Shown: positions 8,851-20,330, counted from the first letter of the stretch. The stretch is DNA of 28,286 nucleotides from Choanephora cucurbitarum (GCA_025331435.1 JAIWNI010000190.1:1-28286); one strand, 5' to 3'. The notes: generated by a model from the sequence alone, not told the origin. Numbers and translations: made by a program.

Positions 8851-10247
8851 TTAAACGGATTGTCTCTTGAAGACGTACTCCTTTTCTTCGCCTGAGAAAG
8901 GCACGCCAAGCTCAATCAGCTTCTTGAAAGCCTTTGCAAAATCTTCAAAAAACTTCTTTTCATCCTTTGCATAGAGCTCGTAATAAGGCCTTAATTTCTT
9001 ATCTTCAACCATGGTAATCTCAATAGGCAACATCATGATCTCAGGACTTTCTTTATCCACCCATTGCCAGCCTCCTTCAGGTAAATTTTTCTTAACCCAT
9101 TCTCTGCCAAGAATGGACTTGAAATAACCATTGTTGAAGAAAGTGGGTGCCTCATGCCATGGACCCTCAAAACCACTGCGATCAAGATGACAACGACCCA
9201 ATACATGAGCACCTGTCAAAGCGACAATTTCCTGATCGTCAAATCCCTTTAAGAATTACAGATTAGTGAACAACATCTCTCTCTCTTTTATAAAAATATT
9301 AAATACCATTCGATAAAAGATATCTCGAGCATGATCCACTCCCTTTGCACCGTCTGGTAATCTTCCTTCAGGTATACACTTGTTTTCACCAGCATCAATT
9401 CGTCCTGGTCTCCATTTGATATCAGGTCCACCCTATAAAAACAATACAGTTGTCAAGAGAAAAGAACAAGAGGAGTTGCAATGTCTCACACTTACCAGTT
9501 CTTGGATAGCCACTACACCACCTAAAGTATACAAATCACCATAGCTTAACTCTGGATATTTAGGCTTGATGTGTTTATGCAACAAGTCCCGAGCAAGCGC
9601 AAGACCATTGTTAGCAGAGTGAGATGCTTCTGCGTTGAAGCGCATGGTTCCACCACTGCTACCACCAGAATTGTCATCTGCATTATAAGTACCAGATGAA
9701 TGCCAGGCAAGACGGAGAAGAATGGGCCCATATGAACCATCGTCATAACTACAGAAATGTTTTCAGACATCAACTGCATTTCTTTGAGGCTACACTAAAA
9801 CAAAAGATGACTTACTCAGAGTCCTTATCGAGCAATTCAGCAATATCATTATACACCTGTTGATAGTCAATGTTCTTTTTTGGTGCATCCGAGACAGCAG
9901 GTTTGCCCAACTTCTTTGCCTCTTGAGAATTCTGGTTGGTTTCTTCTTGAGCACTCTGGTTAACATCATGGCCCTTCTTTTCGATGAGTGAAGCGTCTAT
10001 ACGGTCTGCTCTCTGCTTCTGGTAGTAAGTGAATGCTCCACCCAGAGAGATACAACCTATTAACGCGTTAAAGACTCTCGTTCAGCATACCCATTCACCT
10101 CTTACCGATCCAAAGCAGTGGACTGAATCCTCCTCCTGAGCCTCCTGACTGTGGCATAGTTGCAAACTGTCTGGAAGTGACAAGGCGAGGTCTCGATGAT
10201 CTTCCAATGTGCGTCACCAAGAGTTTTGCTGAACGAAGGGATTTCAT
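8851..10247 (-). CDS. CCP1: Cytochrome c peroxidase, mitochondrial
   Basis: Class I haem peroxidase that reduces hydrogen peroxide with electrons from cytochrome c, in the mitochondrial intermembrane space. Five exons (10106-10247, 9816-10056, 9496-9748, 9307-9432, 8851-9246) give 385 residues with perfect phases. The N-terminus is an Arg/Ser-rich targeting sequence, followed by a hydrophobic segment ([18 protein letters not shown]) typical of two-step sorting. Distal Arg140, Trp143 and His144 are in RLAWHSSG; the proximal His268 is in [11 protein letters not shown]; Trp284 in EGPW matches the radical Trp191 of yeast. The residue matching yeast Asp235 is Glu330 (LPIEI), which is unusual. A linker of about 60 residues rich in Gln and Asn (around residues 75-110) precedes the catalytic domain. 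The gene is divergent from the RNase H-fold gene, with 224 bp between starts. Confidence 0.95.
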
Positions 10248-10471
10248 ATTTTAATGCAAGAAAAAAAGTAAAGAAATAAAATAGGTTGCTCGCTGCTTTT
10301 TTAAGACGTGTACATTACAAGGGTTAGGATAAACTTGGCATGATGAAATGACATAAATTCGCACGCACATTTTTTTTTCTGATTTTGAGACACATGCACA
10401 AATGCGCGTTTAAATTAATCTCTTTCTACTTCCCCCCTTTTTTTTGAACTTCATTGTAGACTTTAAGGAAA
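10248..10471. promoter_or_regulatory. Divergent promoter region, 224 bp
   Basis: Lies between the ATG of cytochrome c peroxidase (minus) and the ATG of the RNase H-fold gene (plus). It is AT-rich, with T-rich tracts just before the plus-strand ATG. I see no clear TATA box for either gene. Confidence 0.55.
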
Positions 10472-11982
10472 ATGTCGAATCCAGAACTTGAAATGCCTGA
10501 TTTGCGTGTTCCCTCTTTCATCTCGATTGAACAAGACGATTCTACTGTAAAGAAACGAACAGCAACAAAACGAAAGAGAGGGCCTAAATCAGAAACAAAC
10601 CCTCAAAGAAGAAAGCATTCAAGAAATCAGAAAGTAAGCCGAGATCTTTTTTTTCTGAAACTCGATACTAATGAGAACAACAACAGACACTGCAGATGAT
10701 ATTTGGCTTGATAACTTGTCCAAAGAAGACCATGTAGGTCATGACGCGATGAACTGGATTCTTTTCTAACGTTCTGTGTAGGATCCATACAGCAAGATTT
10801 GGATTGGTGCAGTAGTTGACAAAGACAGTGGTGCTTTTTGCGTTTATTTCGGACCAGATGATGAAAAGAATTATAGTGAAGTGTTTGAGAGAGTCAATCA
10901 ACTCCAAGATTTGGATTATGCTCATGTGCTGGTACAGTTGCTTCAAAAAAAAAAAAAAGAGTTGTAACTTATCAGTATTATTATAGGGAACTTTGAAGGC
11001 TGTAGAGATCATTGAGACAATGGAAGCTCCTTTTGTTATCACCACTGCATGTAGAGATCTGCCTGTTGGTAAATAGACGATTTCTGTCAGTCTTCATCTA
11101 TCTCACGCGATTACTTCTTTAGCTCTTGAAGGAAAAGGTAGAAATGTTTATTATGCAGATCTTATACAAAGGATACGTCTTTCTATTCAAGCAAGAGAGC
11201 CTCAAGTAAAAGTGGTAAGACACGATAAAACTTGAACTATGCAGTGTTATTGAAACAAAAACGGTTAGAGACACACGTCTGAACGCAAGGCATCTAAGGA
11301 ACAGAAGGCTGCTATTGATTTGGCTTATTTAGCGTTAAATGATGCTCAAAGCTCTCCATTATCAGAAGAGTATGATGATATAGAGATGGAGCCTATGGAG
11401 GATGTTTCAGCTGTCAGTATGGAGAATAATGTTGCTACTATGATAACGAGTATTGAAAGTGATGTCACTGTTGTGAAAGAGAGCATGGAAACAGTGGAAA
11501 ACAATGAAGCTTTAGAAGATAGCTTAGAGAGTATTGAAGATTCAGAGGCTATTGTAGCTGACAATGAAGTTCAAGAAGTCGTTAGAGAGGATAATGAGGC
11601 TTCGAGAGAAATTCTGGAAGCTCCAAAGGACAACAAGGCTGTCTTGAAAGAAACAAAAGGAGTGATATCGACCATACGTGAACCAGCTGAAGGCGTTGTA
11701 GAAGAAATAGTAGAGAAAGTAGATGTTGAGACAACTATCGAGACACATACTGAAACAATTCAAGTGGATGGGTTACAGCAAGACAGTACTGGTGTCATTG
11801 AGGTACAAGAAGAAGTGAGTATTGAAGAAGACACAAATATAGAAGAAGTTATTGTAGTTGAATCGTTGCCATCATCATTGGCTGCTACACCTGAAACTGA
11901 AGCTCGCTCTTCTTGGTCCTCCACCATTCATAGCTTTTGGGATACATTGACTTCTCCTTTCCGTGTACGTAAGACTCAATAG
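10472..11982 (+). CDS. RNase H-fold domain protein with long acidic tail
   Basis: Exons 10472-10633, 10687-10733, 10782-10931, 10987-11068, 11123-11214 and 11269-11982, about 415 residues. The N-terminus is basic and NLS-like (KKRTATKRKRGPK). The middle reads like an RNase H fold: IWIGAVVDKDSG, FCVYFGPDDEKNYSE, a helix with LGTLKAVEIIE, FVITTACRDLP, and a last segment VKVRHTSERK...AAIDLAYLAL like the final strand and helix of the family. The Asp-Glu-Asp catalytic set is not recognisable (TACRD where TDS is expected), so activity is doubtful. The last 200 residues are Glu/Asp/Val-rich. Exon 1 joins exon 2 in phase only if one G is missing at 10633/10634 (AAAG|GTAAG read as AAA|GTAAG). A nuclear role is inferred from the basic N-terminus. 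Fold assignment is by eye. Confidence 0.7.
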
Positions 11983-12987
11983 TTTATTGTTAGATAAAAT
12001 GCCACCAAAAAAAAGAAACAATAAACCCCTCGATTCTGTTTACTCTCATTTTCTCGGCCTATCTCTATTTTGTTGTTCTTATCAGTATGCATCAAAAGAT
12101 TCTGTTTTTTTTTAACTCGCGTTTGCATTAGGAACACAATAGTCTTTTTTATAAACTAAAAGTCAATCATGAACAAGATTTTGTTTTGTCTCTTGTCACA
12201 AGTCACTTTTTTTTTCCTTTCAAAAATAAGCTAATAATGAGTTCTTTCGATAAAGGTTTCTCTTATGTTCATTGTGAATACAGTAATAGATAGTCTTGTC
12301 AACATATGTCTATCTCAATGACGCGTTCAGGTATGATAAAAAAGAAAGAAATCATAAGGCTTCTAATTTACGTAGATGTTCTGTTGGACAAAGAAGAAAA
12401 AGTAGCAGAAATAATCTTTGATAAGTAAAACTCAGATCTCTTGTGGGGTAAATTAATCTATTGTTGTTTTTTGTCAATCCACTTAATATACAAATGCATT
12501 GCACACTCATATTGATACACCAAAGTGAATATGAAGCATACTCTCCATTAACAGATTCTTGTCTAGACACACAAACGGTTTATTCGGAGTTGATGTTAGT
12601 ATGTAATTAATAAGAGCCTCCTCTAACAATTCACACATGGATTTTTAAGAAAATACAGCATAACAGAAAGGTCGCTTGTGTTATCTATCTTAGCAGCTAG
12701 TCGTCATCGTCAAATTGGTTTCTCAGCAAACTAGGCAAACAACTTGATTTGCACGTTAAATTCGTGACACAATGAATATAACAGAAAAAAAGAAAGAGCT
12801 CTCCATAACGTGCTTATAGCCAATCTCTCTAGGTTACTCAAAAAAAAAAAAAAAAGATTACCGAATTTCTAGAGCCCTCAACATAACAAAAAAAAACATC
12901 ATGTACCTTCCTGACGTTCTTTAGCTTCTTCTCAGCCTATTTAGACTCCCGAATTTTTCTATTAAGTTGGCTTTTCTTTTTCTTTTG

Positions 12988-13018
<31 letters not shown>

Positions 13019-13116
13019 GCTATTCTCTTTGGGGTCACACTCTGTTTTCTTTGCCTGCCTGATTTATTTTTAAAAAAAAAAAGATTCAAGTGTCTATAAA
13101 TAAAAGCATAATTTCA
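11983..13116. other. Intergenic stretch, no gene seen
   Basis: About 1.1 kb between two plus-strand genes. It is AT-rich with several A and T tracts and a CTTT-rich pyrimidine tract at about 12971-13018, probably part of the promoter of the next gene. The 72-codon minus-strand frame at 12352-12570 has no protein-like features. Confidence 0.5.
13095..13102 (+). promoter_or_regulatory. TATAAATA element
   Basis: Good TATA match, but only 15 bp before the chosen ATG at 13117. Either it is not used or the true start of the following gene differs from my choice. Confidence 0.35.
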
Positions 13117-13774
13117 ATGCCAATTCTATTGAACTACAAAAAGTAATTGTCTATTTTGACTTTATTACATAAGCTAATACCTATAGCACATTTTCTTTTG
13201 AACAGTGTAGAAAAGAGATCACCCACTTTATCAGCAAAAGCAGAAGATATACCACTTGGCAATCAAAGGCATCATTCACCGGCATTCAATACAGTTCATA
13301 TCATTGCTGCCATCATAGGCATAGCCGGTGCTGTAGCTGCAGCCATCACTATCTTTCTCCTGTGCAAAAGGAAGCGATCAAAGACACTAGCCCATAGTAA
13401 CAAATCAGGCACAAAACATGAGTACAGTAGTAATAGCAGTAATAGTGATGATGCCTTTGGATCACAGACAAATTCCTCCATTCGCATTCAAATTCGCAGA
13501 CAAATTATCATAGATTTGATCAGTTTGCCAATGATTTCGATGGAAACAACGGAAGTTCTGGTCAAAACATTGTTTCTGTAGAAGACGTTAGTCCTACAAT
13601 GCAGCAGTATCAATTGCAGCTAAAATTACTACAGCAGCAACATCAAGAGCGAAGAGCCTATCAACAAAATCAACCACAAAATCAACCAGTACAAGTCCAG
13701 TCTCAACCAGGGCAACAGGCAACCACCCTCTCTACCAATACGCTTCATTACCACCGCCACCTTACTATCCATAA
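13117..13774 (+). CDS. Single-pass membrane protein with Q-rich, PPxY-ended tail
   Basis: Model: exon 1 at 13117-13142 and exon 2 at 13206-13774, about 198 residues. One transmembrane helix (HIIAAIIGIAGAVAAAITIF) is followed by a basic stop-transfer (CKRKRSK). A Ser/Asn-rich stretch, a Gln-rich segment (MQQYQLQLKLLQQQHQ) and a final PPPPYYP follow. The PPxY-type end is a classic ligand of WW domains such as Rsp5-type ubiquitin ligases; that link is inference. Two single-base gaps are needed, at about 13470-13480 and about 13718, to keep the obvious protein sequence in frame. There is no signal peptide in this model. The N-terminus is the weak point: the ATG at 13117 is the only one available but lies very close to a TATA box. 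Confidence 0.6.
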
Positions 13775-15127
13775 TCTCTTTCTTTCCTTTGACTACATTT
13801 GTACATATTTAGCATTTTCAATACCAACCCTTATATATATAATTATACAAATATATAATGTATAAAGAACTCAAATGACATCCCTATCCCTTTCTTGTGA
13901 GAAAAGCCCCGAATACATTTATACAGATTAGTAGAATAACCAGCTTATTTGAGGATCCACATGCACCTGCTTAGCATGTCATTGCAGAAAAGACCAAATG
14001 AGCTTATTGATCTTTTTAGGCTTGAGATTTCAAAGACACAAAGCAACAATGAAAGAACAAAAGTCCATCGTTTTTTTTTTTTGGAACTACCTTATCATAA
14101 AATAAGAAATACAATTCATGGGTTTTGTATGTTCGGTAAAATAAGCCCATGATGTCAAGATCTATTCAGAATAGTTCAGAAGTAACTATTTTAATAAAAA
14201 AAAAACTATGAACTTGGTGATCATGGCCATGCACATAAGCACATACATTTAAACGTATTAGATGAGCCTGCTCTGGTTTAGTTTAGATAGCTCAATCTGA
14301 TTTCTATATGACTCAAATAGCTTACTTTTTTAATCTAGTTCTGTGTCCATTTTGCTCCTTATTTCGGATTTATATCAAGCACAAGCAGCTCAAGTGCTAA
14401 CTAAGCGACTCTTCCTTTTTGTCCAGCTTTCTCTTATCTATGCTATTCGCAAGGTTTGCAAATGATGATAGTGTTGCTAATGACCTTTTCTTATTTTTTC
14501 GGTGTCTTGACCATATCAACTTTGAGATGTGCTTTTTCTTTATTTGTTTCTTTGAAAGAGATGTGTCAACAGAACTTGCTGGTAGCAAATTGTTTCTTCC
14601 ATTCGGAAGATGTAAACAACTATCTTTGTCAACAAGAAGAAGACTGGCTTTGTTTTCTTTTATGTACATGCAACCAAAATACTGCTTAATTTCAAAGTAA
14701 GGTTTGGTCCCAAAGGAGATATTCCAGCCTTTCTTTGTCTTCCATTTTCCTTTTCTTTATAATAACAATAGAGCTTATTACATATCGTTTAACCTATAAC
14801 CATCTTTCGAAGATTGATATCTTGACTTCAAACGTATCTTTCTCCAAAAAAGGTGAATACATGGCTGTTGACACTAGACTAACAAGCAATCCTCAAATAG
14901 ACAAATTAGTTGTGTTGTTTTTGTTTCTAAGAAGCTGTATCACTCTGAACAGTCTAGAATATGAGTCAAGAGGTGTATCCAGCTGTATTTTGAGAACAAA
15001 GGGGTAAGCATGAGTCAGCAATTAGATTGCTCTCAACATAAAAATCAACGACCACTTTTCTTTTGTAAGTAACATCATGATAGGGGGGAAGCAATTTAGT
15101 GTGCCACAATATTAATTTTAATTCTAT
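13775..15127. other. Convergent intergenic stretch, no gene seen
   Basis: Lies between the 3' ends of the membrane-protein gene (plus) and the SPX-RING gene (minus). Overlapping frames of about 90 codons occur on both strands at 14397-14700, but none shows a domain, signal peptide or splice-supported extension, so I do not call a gene. Confidence 0.5.
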
Positions 15128-16839
15128 TTACATAATGAGACATTTGTTATGCGACTGTTGACTCATTCTCATCAGTTGCTCTTCAGAGTATTTCTTGCCA
15201 GTCATAGCCTGTATGTCTTCTATTGCTTGTTCTCGTTCGTTATCGCGCTTCTTTTCCTTGATCTCTTGTGGAAAATACAGTTTCAGGAAGTTCTGCAGTC
15301 CTTCATCTAAATTAAGAGCTGTGGCATCACGCACAGCAGTAGGATGACGACAGAGTGGACAGCCATCCATTTTCTTTTTCTGAGCTTTGACCAAGCATCG
15401 AACACAAAAGATGATCGCATCGTAAACGAATAGGTCTCCAAGCAACATTCATGCAGACTGGGCAAGCTAGAGTTTTTTTTTTGATGAGACACATTATCAA
15501 CAACTTCATGAGTTGCTTACCATAATCATCCGGTTGTGGGATAATACTCGTCAGTTTGGATGTGATTGTTGCATAAAGCATACCAGCCAATTTTGGACTG
15601 AACAGCTGCTCAGTGGAAACAAGCTCAGGAAAACTTTGACTGGCAGTCAAACCACTTCTCTTGTCATGCTTTTTCAAAATCTTTCTCATGGCCGTCTGAT
15701 TGAGTACCTGGTAGTGCTTCATGGTGATGAGTTCTGTATTTAGAGCAATAAACTGCTCAAAAGCCGATTTCGACTCCTTTGTCTTGAATTTCTTTAACAA
15801 ATCCTGCCTGTTCAGCTGTTCCACAAACCATGTCATCTGCCTCTTGGCCCTCTCAACAGACCGGAATGTCCTGTCGGCCTCTGCATTTCCCTGAAAGATC
15901 TGTGCATCCATATAGACTGAAAAGATTTTTCGCCAATGATACATTTCTGATTTTTGAGTGGGTGCAGCCTTAGGAGAGCACAATGAATGAATGAAGAGCG
16001 GGTGATGTGCTTAAGACTTACTGCTTTGGTCATACACGATTCAAGTGAATTGATATCTTCTTCAAATCGCTGAGATGTCACATTTTGCAGTTTGGCAGCT
16101 TGATCCAGTTCTGCTAACAAAAGCTTAAAGAATTCATCATCTTGTTCCAACTCAATCACAAGTGTCTTGAGCTGTCCCCTCTCCATTAATTCTGCTCTCT
16201 CTGTCATGTCTTCATGCTCATGGCTATCTTTGATCCGATCTCTCTCTGCTAACGTCAATTTGACCAACTCTTTCACAAGCTGTACAGTTGAATCCCTTCT
16301 TTGCCTTGTGAAGGCAGGTGAATGAAGTACGTTTTCTTCACCTGAACTAACTGAACTTGATAAGGAAAAGATGTCTTTGTTGTTATGACTTCGCTTGTAT
16401 TCTAGTTTTGGTCTATCGGCATCTTGGTTGGGTGTTTCTGATGATATCAATAGCTTTGATAACATCTGTTGTACCTTGGGTTCACTGGGATCATAACTGA
16501 ATTCAATGCAAGGTTTTACATTAGGTACTTCACCTTATAAAAAAAAATTTAAACCTTAAACAGAAAAATAGCTTGAGCTTGTTTATTACCTATAAATAAT
16601 ATTTGATTTTTGGTATATTGTCATTATCATGGTCTTGTTCGTTATCGTGAATAGCAAGGCTTTCTTCATTACCAGAGTCTTCAAGGCATTCATGAAGTAA
16701 AGAAGCAGAAAGGCCTCTACTTTCAATTCTTACTCACTCTGGTAATGATCTTCTTCAAGGCTTTGTACTGAATAAGATAGGGTCTCCATTCAGAGGGTAT
16801 ATCTTCTGCTTCTGTTTCCAATTGTTTACCGAATTTCAT
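15128..16839 (-). CDS. SPX-RING E3 ubiquitin ligase
   Basis: Exons 16590-16839, 16022-16533, 15521-15968 and 15128-15466, about 517 residues. The SPX domain (inositol-pyrophosphate sensor used in phosphate homeostasis) starts at the first residue as MKFGKQL and includes YKALKKIITRV, GLSASLLHECLE, the helix ending FEEDINSLES, and the late basic helix MRKILKKHDKRSG. A C-terminal C3HC4 RING follows (CPVC, CDH, C..C, CPLC), then a helical tail ending CLIM. This is the architecture of plant NLA-type and fungal SPX-RING proteins, which ubiquitylate phosphate transporters; the substrate here is unknown. Five missing bases must be assumed: two near 16727, one near 16593 and two in a T run near 15402. 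The start is fixed by the family's invariant MKFG. It begins 74 bp after the stop of the M13 gene on the same strand. Confidence 0.9.
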
Positions 16840-16913
16840 CAATAGAGCAAGATCATAAGATAAATAGAAAAAGAAAAATAATAAAAAAGATTTTTTAATG
16901 ATTAAAAAAAAAA

Positions 16914-19704
16914 TTACCAAACTTGACATTTTTTTATTTGATCAGTCGGATTCATAAATGAGCCTACTTTACAACCAAATGTTGTTGCGAAATTAGCAGA
17001 GCTCATTAAGGGACCATTGACCCTATAGCGATCAGGCGCACTTTGTCTAACCAGAGACTAGATCACGTATTAGTGCATGTTGAAGAAAAAGACTGATGGA
17101 CAACTTACCTCATATTCTTTTGTGGATTTACTGCATTTGAGACGAGCAAACTGAATATAGCCAAGTTGATCTTGAGTCCAATGGCGATCTAAGCCTGGTA
17201 TGGATATTCTCAAACTGATGAATCTTGGATTCTAACAAGATCAATCCTCCATAATCAGCATAGTTGTTGTCGAGTGTTTCCTTGCCATTCAGCCCAAAGG
17301 AGTCATATGATCCACTAAACATTGGTTTTGTTTATCCAGCGCATGGATTGTTTGGCTACTCCACCAATCTCCATAGATCCCCTTGTCATTGTATTTTCGT
17401 CCTTGTGTATCAAAAGCATGCTATAGGAGTCACACGTGGTGTCAGAGAGACAGACAATAGTCACGTCTTATTGGTCACTTACCATTATCTCATGACCAAC
17501 CATCCATCCTATTGTTCCGACGTACAAATAAGACGGGCTATCTGGGTCAAAATAAGGCAATTGCAGCAACCCAGCCGGAACAATTAGCTATTGAGAAATG
17601 TGTGAAACGTCTGATATGGAATTTGAGTAGATCTCTTCAGTCTTACTTTGTTTTGCTTTCTCTCGTATTTGATATTGACACTATGCGCATTCATCTTCCA
17701 GGCATTCTTGTCAATTGGCTTCTCAAGCAGTTGCCATGTTTGTCTGACTTGATGCTGATTGGCCTTTATCATGTTGGCAAAAATCTGTTCGGTTGATACT
17801 AATATCACCGAAATATTCAGATAAAGAAATCACTGAGGTAAGATCGGGCGCTGAAGTAGAAAATCCAACCTGAATGTCCATGGCTTGAAGCTAATATTAT
17901 GTTAACTATCACTCAACTTAATCGGTTGGTCAACTTTACCTTTCTGATGATACTGGCCTTTGTCTGGTTGTCTTCTTTGGCTATCCAGCCAAGATGAGGC
18001 ACACGATCTATCAACACTTGAGTGGTATTCTGAACAATCATCTTGACTTTATCTTTTGATTTGGAGATACGCTCTTGGTGATCAAGGACATAGTAACGAC
18101 CCATCAAAAGACCCAGGGCACTCTTGTCAATGGTATCAATACAGATATCGCGTCTTTCAGGAAGTGCTCTTGGTACCACACCACTTAATTTAGCATCCAA
18201 TTTTCGCTTAGGTGCCACATACTGTTCTCCAAGCATATCAAGGTATTTCCAGATAGTACGCCATATGAAATACGTCTGAAGTGTACGCGTATTTGTTGTA
18301 CTCAACACATCTTTGCTCAAGTGCTTGATGAATTCAGGCGTAGGAATCAAGACATAATCAGGAGATTTGGCTGCATTGGGCAGATGCTGTTGAATGAACC
18401 GTGTCCATTGAATGGGAGGAGCCTCTTGCTCCAATCGTTCCAAAGACCACTGTTCAGGCTGAAGCTGATCTGTAATCAGGGTTGCTTGAGCCAGTTTCTT
18501 TTCAAAGTCGACAATACGACGAGCTGTGGCAACTGCACTCCATGACTTCCAGCCAAATTCATTTGATACATCTTGCTTAAACACAAGATCAAGGATAGAG
18601 GTCACCACTTGCATATAGACAGACAACGTATCGGGATCATCGTAAAGCTCAGGACGAGGTAAGCCTACTTGTCCCTGCCACAATGAGAGACTGGGTTTGT
18701 TGGCATTGTAGATCATGTCAGGTTCAATCTTCATCTCGAACAATGCCCAGATGTTGCGGTCGGATAAGAAAGAGAGAGCCCGATTAAGCCCTTCTGGACT
18801 GACTTGATCCTGTCTCAATGAGATGTGCTCTCGAATGACTCTGAATAAAGGGTATAGTGGCTTGATGTTGGCCTGTTCTATCAAATCTTGATTCATACAG
18901 GATTGATAAAAGTCACTTAGTTTTGTGAATAGCTGTCTGTCCAGGATTTGATCTGGACTGGGTATCAGTGGCTTTTGTTGCTTGTAGAGATTGTCAAAGT
19001 CGCGATTTAAAATATGATCCAGTCTGTGTCGGATAGCATCGTTTGTGATGGATTGCATATCAATTCTTGATTTCACACCTGGAATAACATGTTCCTCCTG
19101 CCATTTACTACCTAACACACACGATAAATAGAACGAACGGTATCCTTATCAACCCAACTTACAAACGTAACCATAAAAGTCATCACAAGGATCTAATTCT
19201 TGGTCTACATTCTAAAGTATGCATATTTAGAAGCGTGGATTTCTAAATAACTAAAAAAAAAAATTGTTTACCTCTAATATACTAGCGGCAGTAACAATAC
19301 AATTAGAATCCAAGCAATAGCTCTAAAACAAAAGATTCAGGATACACACAATTCAACTTTTCATGATGACGTACTGGTGTCTTTGTGTTATTCTCTGGTT
19401 GCTTCGGCACAGGAACAAGTGGAGTATCATCTACCTGACTACTACGCGCATACAATCCCACAAAGACAAAGAGTAAAATCAACAAAATGGAACTTGAAAA
19501 GAACAAGAACTTTTCTAGTGAAGTAAAATGGCCCGGCTGAAGATAAGCTGGATACCGATACACACCACTACCATAGTCAGTTCTCAATCCTTGTTCGTCT
19601 TCGTCTTCTTGTTCTCTAAAGCGTCCGAAACTATGTTGATCATCATCCACTTTCCTCTTGCGTGTTAGCAGAGGTTCATTGGCGTCTGTCATATTTGCTT
19701 TCAA
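16914..19704 (-). CDS. M13 family (neprilysin/ECE-like) membrane metallopeptidase homologue
   Basis: Type II membrane protein. Eight exons (19375-19704, 19272-19322, 19163-19211, 17940-19111, 17647-17890, 17483-17587, 17109-17420, 16914-17057) give about 803 residues. Residues 1-70 are cytosolic and charged; one membrane helix follows (FLFFSSSILLILLFVFVGLY), then the large ectodomain. The N-terminal signature VDQELDPCDDFYGYVC and the C-terminal CQVW ending are typical. The zinc motif HEIMH is split by an intron (648-652). The third zinc ligand, Glu of ENxAD in the family, is Asn703 here (TLDNNYADYGG). NAxY is NIKY, and the conserved His of the C-terminal HSP motif is missing (RQSAPDRYR). Five missing bases are assumed in exons 5 and 7. 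Start: ATG 19704, with a second in-frame ATG at 19692. It may be a pseudopeptidase. Confidence 0.9.
19224..19249 (-). repeat. Intronic hairpin related to the 4.8-5.6 kb hairpins
   Basis: TATTTAGAA at 19224-19232 and TTCTAAATA at 19241-19249 form a perfect 9-bp stem around the loop GCGTGGAT. The 10-mer AGAAGCGTGG equals the start of the minus-strand form of the clustered hairpins. It lies in intron 2 of the M13 gene. Confidence 0.6.
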
Positions 19705-20330
19705 GAAACAAAGAAAAAAAAAGAAGAGAAATGGGAAAAAAATGCATTTAAATAGCAGCTCAAGTTACACTTGAATCACCTTATGGAAATCAATAGATGG
19801 TATTGTAATAATATGAGAATTGGTTTAATAACTGAAACAGTATGTCACTTGCTTCAATAAAATCGTTATTTTTTTTTTATTTAGAACCCAAAGAAGAACA
19901 AACAAAGGGTAAAAAGAAAAAGTGTTTAGAGCCATCTCTTTAGGTAAAAAAAGACGCTTGGTCAAATTGCATAGTTGACTCTTTCAGATTGGCTGATATT
20001 TCAAGTTGTTAGGCTTTGAGTTAAAAGATAATCAGCGAGTAAGAAGGATTACTTGATAAACTATGGCTTTAGAGAAGCAAAGTTTGGTCATGACAATCAT
20101 CTTGACGCTAAGGTCTTTCTCTAAATCAACACAGAGAGCTTGTTTGAAGGGCCTAACAAGAATGAAGATCATACAAAGTCAATGAAGGCTGATAACAATG
20201 ATGCTTTAAGGATAAGCAATGATATCATGGCTAGTACAACCCCTCATTCAAAAGGTACGACATTGATTATTCGTTAAAGGCAACAAGGTTTCAACAAGAA
20301 GATAACAGTATTTTATTTTACATTTCTCTT
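19705..20330. other. Intergenic stretch between V-ATPase a and the M13 gene
   Basis: About 0.63 kb holding the 3' end of the V-ATPase gene and the promoter of the M13 gene, both minus strand. A 41-codon plus-strand frame from the ATG at 20064 has no support. Nothing else is seen. Confidence 0.5.

Noticed and set aside
10668..11045. 125-codon minus-strand frame
   Set aside because: Antisense to exons and introns of the RNase H-fold gene.
13147..13205. Hydrophobic N-terminus (SILTLLHKLIPIAHFLL) as a signal peptide of the Q-rich membrane protein
   Set aside because: It has no ATG and follows a stop directly; the stretch is flanked by GTAATT and ACAG and reads better as an intron.
14397..14700. 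Overlapping frames of about 90 codons on both strands
   Set aside because: No domain, signal peptide or splice-supported extension, and both strands are open alike; probably chance between two convergent genes.
11983..15127. tRNA or other structured RNA genes in the intergenic stretches
   Set aside because: I looked for A-box/B-box and TpsiC-arm patterns by eye and found none that fold; a covariance search would be needed to exclude them.
16840..16929. Upstream extension of the SPX-RING protein beginning MSSLVIFF
   Set aside because: That ATG lies in the last codons of the M13 gene; SPX proteins start with MKFG, found at 16839.
17264..17796. Plus-strand frames of 94-107 codons
   Set aside because: Antisense to the M13 peptidase exons, whose family match is clear.
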